Assembly: GCF_037327425.1 (NCBI RefSeq)
Contig: NZ_CP147846.1
Coordinates: 5,146,001 to 5,210,000, forward strand
Direction of reading: 5' to 3'
From: Rhodococcus sovatensis
GTDB lineage: Bacteria > Actinomycetota > Actinomycetes > Mycobacteriales > Mycobacteriaceae
DNA length: 64,000 bases
The notes under the pieces are model-generated. The model ran no database searches, was not told the DNA's origin, and saw only the letters and a list, made by a program, of their open reading frames with translations. The number at the start of each line of letters is the position of its first letter. Position 1 is the stretch's first letter. The position numbers and the translations under genes were made by a program. This document shows positions 61,749 to 64,000 of the stretch, piece by piece.

Positions 61749-63362
61749 GTGCGCCGGATTCGCGGCCGCTACGTGGTCGCTGTGGGGGCGAGCCTCGTGC
61801 TGACGTCGACGGTCGCGTTCTGGACGATCGACGACCCGAAGAGTGAGGCCGAGGGAGTCGTCGACGATTTCGTCGCAGCCCTCAACGACCACGACATCCA
61901 AGCAGCCGCAGCGCTGACGACGTACCCCAACGCCGCGGCAGCAAGCCTGACTCAGATGTTCGACGGACTGTCGGCGAACGGTGCGTCGACGGGGGACTTC
62001 GAACTCGGGCAGTTCATCGATCTCTCTGGCGACTCCGGGTTCTTCACCGTCGACAGTGGGTGGAACTTCGGCGAAGGCAAGGACTGGCAGTACTCGACCC
62101 GCGGCACAGCGAAGAAGCTGAGTGTCGGGTGGCGAATCGCTTGGGAACCAGACGTTCTCGCACCGGATCTACCGCCGGGTGGAAGCGTGCGGTACGTACG
62201 TACCGATGCTGCGCCCCCGTTGGTGTTCGACTCGGCGCAGAACGTGCTGATGAACGAGCGAACGATCAACGCGATCCTTCTCGATCCAGCCCAGATGCCG
62301 GACCCGGCGGCGTCTGCGGCACAGCTCGCCGACGTCATCGATGTCGTCGCACCGCTGATCACCGCGGACACGCTGCTCTCAGACCTCGCGGCATCTCCGA
62401 ATAGTTCGATCCTCGCTGTCAACCTGCGCGACGACGATTTCGCCGTCCTCGAGGATGACCTGCGGGCCATTCCGGGTGTGGTCGTCGCCCAGACCCCGAA
62501 GTTGATCGCCGGCGACCGGCGAATTACGTCCCCGCTGCTCGATTCACTTCGAAATGCGTGGCAGCAGAATCGTGATGCCACCGCGGGATGGGCCGTGGAC
62601 GTAATCGGACCCGACGGATCGTTGACGCGTCAGGCGGGTTTCCAGGGCCCGGGTGGTCCCGACTTGCACGCGACACTCGATCCTCGAATCCAGCTCGCCG
62701 CAGAAGAGGCCGTCGTCAGCGTCGGTACACCTGCTTCGATCGTGGCAATTGTCCCGTCGACCGGCGCGATCGTCGCCGCAGCGCAGAACAGCTACGCCAA
62801 CGAGCAAGGTCAGATCGCATTCTCGGGAATGTATCCGGCAGGATCGGCATCCGATCTGCTCACTGTCGACGGCATCGACGCCACAGCGCTCGGTATCGGC
62901 GTGAACTACTCGATGCCGGGACTCGACGCGTTCACTGGACAACTCCCATCCGGAAGCGCTGCGATCGAACGGTTCCGCACGGTCGGACACGAGACGACTG
63001 AGGCAGTCGTGACACCGTTCGGACTAGCACAGATGGGCGCAGCGGTGTCACGAGGCAGCGCTCCGCTTCCATCGATCGTCGTAGGACAGACAGCGGTGGC
63101 CGACACGGAGGCGTCGTCGATCCCCCCGGACGCGTTGGCGAAGTTACGCGAAATGTTCCAGAGCTCGGCGCACGACGAGGGCCTCGACGCCTACGACGGT
63201 CTCACCGGGTTCGCCGGCAACAGCGGCGACGACCGCTGGTTCATCGCCAACAGAGGTGACCTGGCCTTCGCCGTCTACATCGAAGACGCCGACGGAACAG
63301 ACCAGGCCGTGAAGATGAGCACCCGGCTACTCCGCGAAATGGACTCCGGCGCCGCCGAATAA
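61749..63362 (+). CDS. Catalytically degenerate penicillin-binding protein paralogue
   Basis: A 537-residue membrane-anchored protein parallel to the preceding gene: an N-terminal helix (YVVAVGASLVLTSTVAFW), a MecA_N-like domain, a middle domain, and a transpeptidase-like fold. The active motifs are lost. STFK is replaced by SASD in MYPAGSASDLL, the segment with SxN is deleted, and KTG reads GNSG in TGFAGNSGDD. It also lacks the lipobox of its neighbour. I chose GTG 61749 because GGGGAGG lies 6 bases upstream; ATG 61725 is in frame. A structural or regulatory role is likely. Confidence 0.85.
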   Translation: MRRIRGRYVVAVGASLVLTSTVAFWTIDDPKSEAEGVVDDFVAALNDHDIQAAAALTTYPNAAAASLTQMFDGLSANGASTGDFELGQFIDLSGDSGFFTVDSGWNFGEGKDWQYSTRGTAKKLSVGWRIAWEPDVLAPDLPPGGSVRYVRTDAAPPLVFDSAQNVLMNERTINAILLDPAQMPDPAASAAQLADVIDVVAPLITADTLLSDLAASPNSSILAVNLRDDDFAVLEDDLRAIPGVVVAQTPKLIAGDRRITSPLLDSLRNAWQQNRDATAGWAVDVIGPDGSLTRQAGFQGPGGPDLHATLDPRIQLAAEEAVVSVGTPASIVAIVPSTGAIVAAAQNSYANEQGQIAFSGMYPAGSASDLLTVDGIDATALGIGVNYSMPGLDAFTGQLPSGSAAIERFRTVGHETTEAVVTPFGLAQMGAAVSRGSAPLPSIVVGQTAVADTEASSIPPDALAKLREMFQSSAHDEGLDAYDGLTGFAGNSGDDRWFIANRGDLAFAVYIEDADGTDQAVKMSTRLLREMDSGAAE

Positions 63363-63390
63363 CCACCGGCCACCGCTCGCGGCCTATCTG

Positions 63391-63514
63391 GGTCACTCCG
63401 CAGGCTGCGCTCCTGCCCCCGCGGGTCACTCCGCAGGCTGCGCTCCTGCCCCCGCGGGTCACTCCGCAGGCTGCGCTCCTGCCCCCGCGGGTCACTCCGC
63501 AGGCTGCGCTCCCG
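63391..63514. repeat. 33-bp tandem repeat, four copies
   Basis: Units beginning GGTCACTCCGCAGGCTGCGC at 63391, 63424, 63457 and 63490 (exact 33-base period; the last is truncated). The core matches the complement of the in-frame 33-bp array in the IclR gene, while the remaining 10 bases differ. It lies between the pseudo-PBP stop and the TauE start. Confidence 0.92.
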
Positions 63515-63529
63515 GTAGCTTTGTTCTCT

Positions 63530-64000
63530 GTGACCCTGCTCGAATTCGGACTCCTCGTCGTCGCCGGTTATTTCGCCGGTCTCGTCGGGTTCGTCACCGG
63601 TCTCGCATCGCTGGTGTCCTATCCGGCTTTGCTCGTCGCAGGCGTACCGCCGGTCGCGGCAAATGTCACGAACACGGTTGCGCTTGTGGCGGCGGGCGTC
63701 GGGGCAACGACCAAAGCGTCGAGCGAAATCGCCAGGGGCGGAAAACAGCTGATCCGATTCGCGATCGTCTCGGCCTTCGGTGGTCTTGCTGGTGCGATTC
63801 TGCTGTTGGTCGCGCCGGAAGGTTCTTTCGAGGCGGTCGTCCCCTACCTCGTCGCTTTCGCGGCCGTCGCTCTACTGCTGCAACCACGCATCCGAAATCT
63901 GGCCGGCGACAAAGAATTCCCGACGCTGTATCCGATCTCGCTGTTCCTCGTCGCCATCTACGGAGGTTACTTCGGGGCAGGAGCCGGCGTGATTTTCCTT
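63530..64000 (+). CDS. TauE/SafE-family membrane permease (3' end outside window)
   Basis: The first 157 codons of a hydrophobic transporter. The N-terminal repeat LVGFVTGLASLVSYPALLVA, followed by PPVAANVTNTVALVAAGVG, is typical of the family. The second repeat begins at the edge (GGYFGAGAGVIFL). The start is probably GTG 63530, with TTG 63521 as an alternative; no clear ribosome site is visible. It is related to, but distinct from, the TauE-type gene coupled to the peptide transporter. Confidence 0.85.
   Translation, partial: MTLLEFGLLVVAGYFAGLVGFVTGLASLVSYPALLVAGVPPVAANVTNTVALVAAGVGATTKASSEIARGGKQLIRFAIVSAFGGLAGAILLLVAPEGSFEAVVPYLVAFAAVALLLQPRIRNLAGDKEFPTLYPISLFLVAIYGGYFGAGAGVIFL

Noticed and set aside
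63391..63514. CRISPR-like 33-bp array
   Set aside because: The whole 33-base unit is identical between copies, so there are no spacers; it is a simple tandem repeat.

Overview
The window is GC-rich actinobacterial chromosome, most like Rhodococcus or a close relative. Support comes from a 13E12/DUF222-HNH protein with a mycobacterial-type SOS box, a penicillin-binding lipoprotein of the mycobacterial Rv2864c type, densely packed operons with ATGA overlaps, and GTG/TTG starts. This is inference from gene content; no rRNA or tRNA gene was seen.

Layout. 0-8 kb: xylulokinase; an SOS-boxed DUF222-HNH gene; a Baeyer-Villiger monooxygenase/SDR/TetR operon with a three-half-site operator; an alpha/beta hydrolase divergent from a second TetR gene. 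8-15 kb (minus strand): a dpp/opp-type ABC transporter with a TauE/SafE permease translationally coupled to its end. 15-42 kb: a large hexuronate/aldarate catabolic region. It holds uronate dehydrogenase, two glucarate dehydratases, a galactarate/talarate-type dehydratase, another enolase-superfamily dehydratase, two copies each of 5-keto-4-deoxyglucarate dehydratase and ketoglutarate semialdehyde dehydrogenase, two 2-hydroxyacid dehydrogenases, a carbohydrate ABC transporter whose ATPase lies elsewhere, and LysR and IclR regulators. An iron-siderophore pair (substrate-binding protein and siderophore-interacting protein) is embedded in it. The genes imply hexuronate -> aldarate -> 5-keto-4-deoxyglucarate -> 2-ketoglutarate semialdehyde -> 2-ketoglutarate. 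An obvious aldarolactonase is not seen.

33.8-34.8 kb is an IS5-type insertion sequence. 41.3-44.8 kb looks like a small acquired module: a decayed tyrosine recombinase, then a NarL-type two-component system and a PAP2 phosphatase. 44.9-52.9 kb is a polyol region: mannitol-type and zinc polyol dehydrogenases, divergent from a SorC regulator and a complete polyol ABC transporter. 53-59.5 kb carries a medium-chain acyl-CoA synthetase, a hydrolase, a SulP transporter, and an ABC-F protein preceded by a possible leader peptide. 59.5-64 kb has an intact penicillin-binding lipoprotein, a tandem paralogue that has lost its catalytic residues, and a truncated TauE gene.

The least explained signal is in the non-coding DNA. 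There are at least three small repeat families: a palindromic AGTGGCACGGTT element at four operon boundaries, one copy with a MITE-like element in its loop; a 33-bp unit that is intergenic in one place and in-frame in a regulator in another; and a GTGACCGAA-N7-TTCGGTCAC palindrome that forms a six-unit array. Shared operator motifs tie physically separate aldarate operons together.
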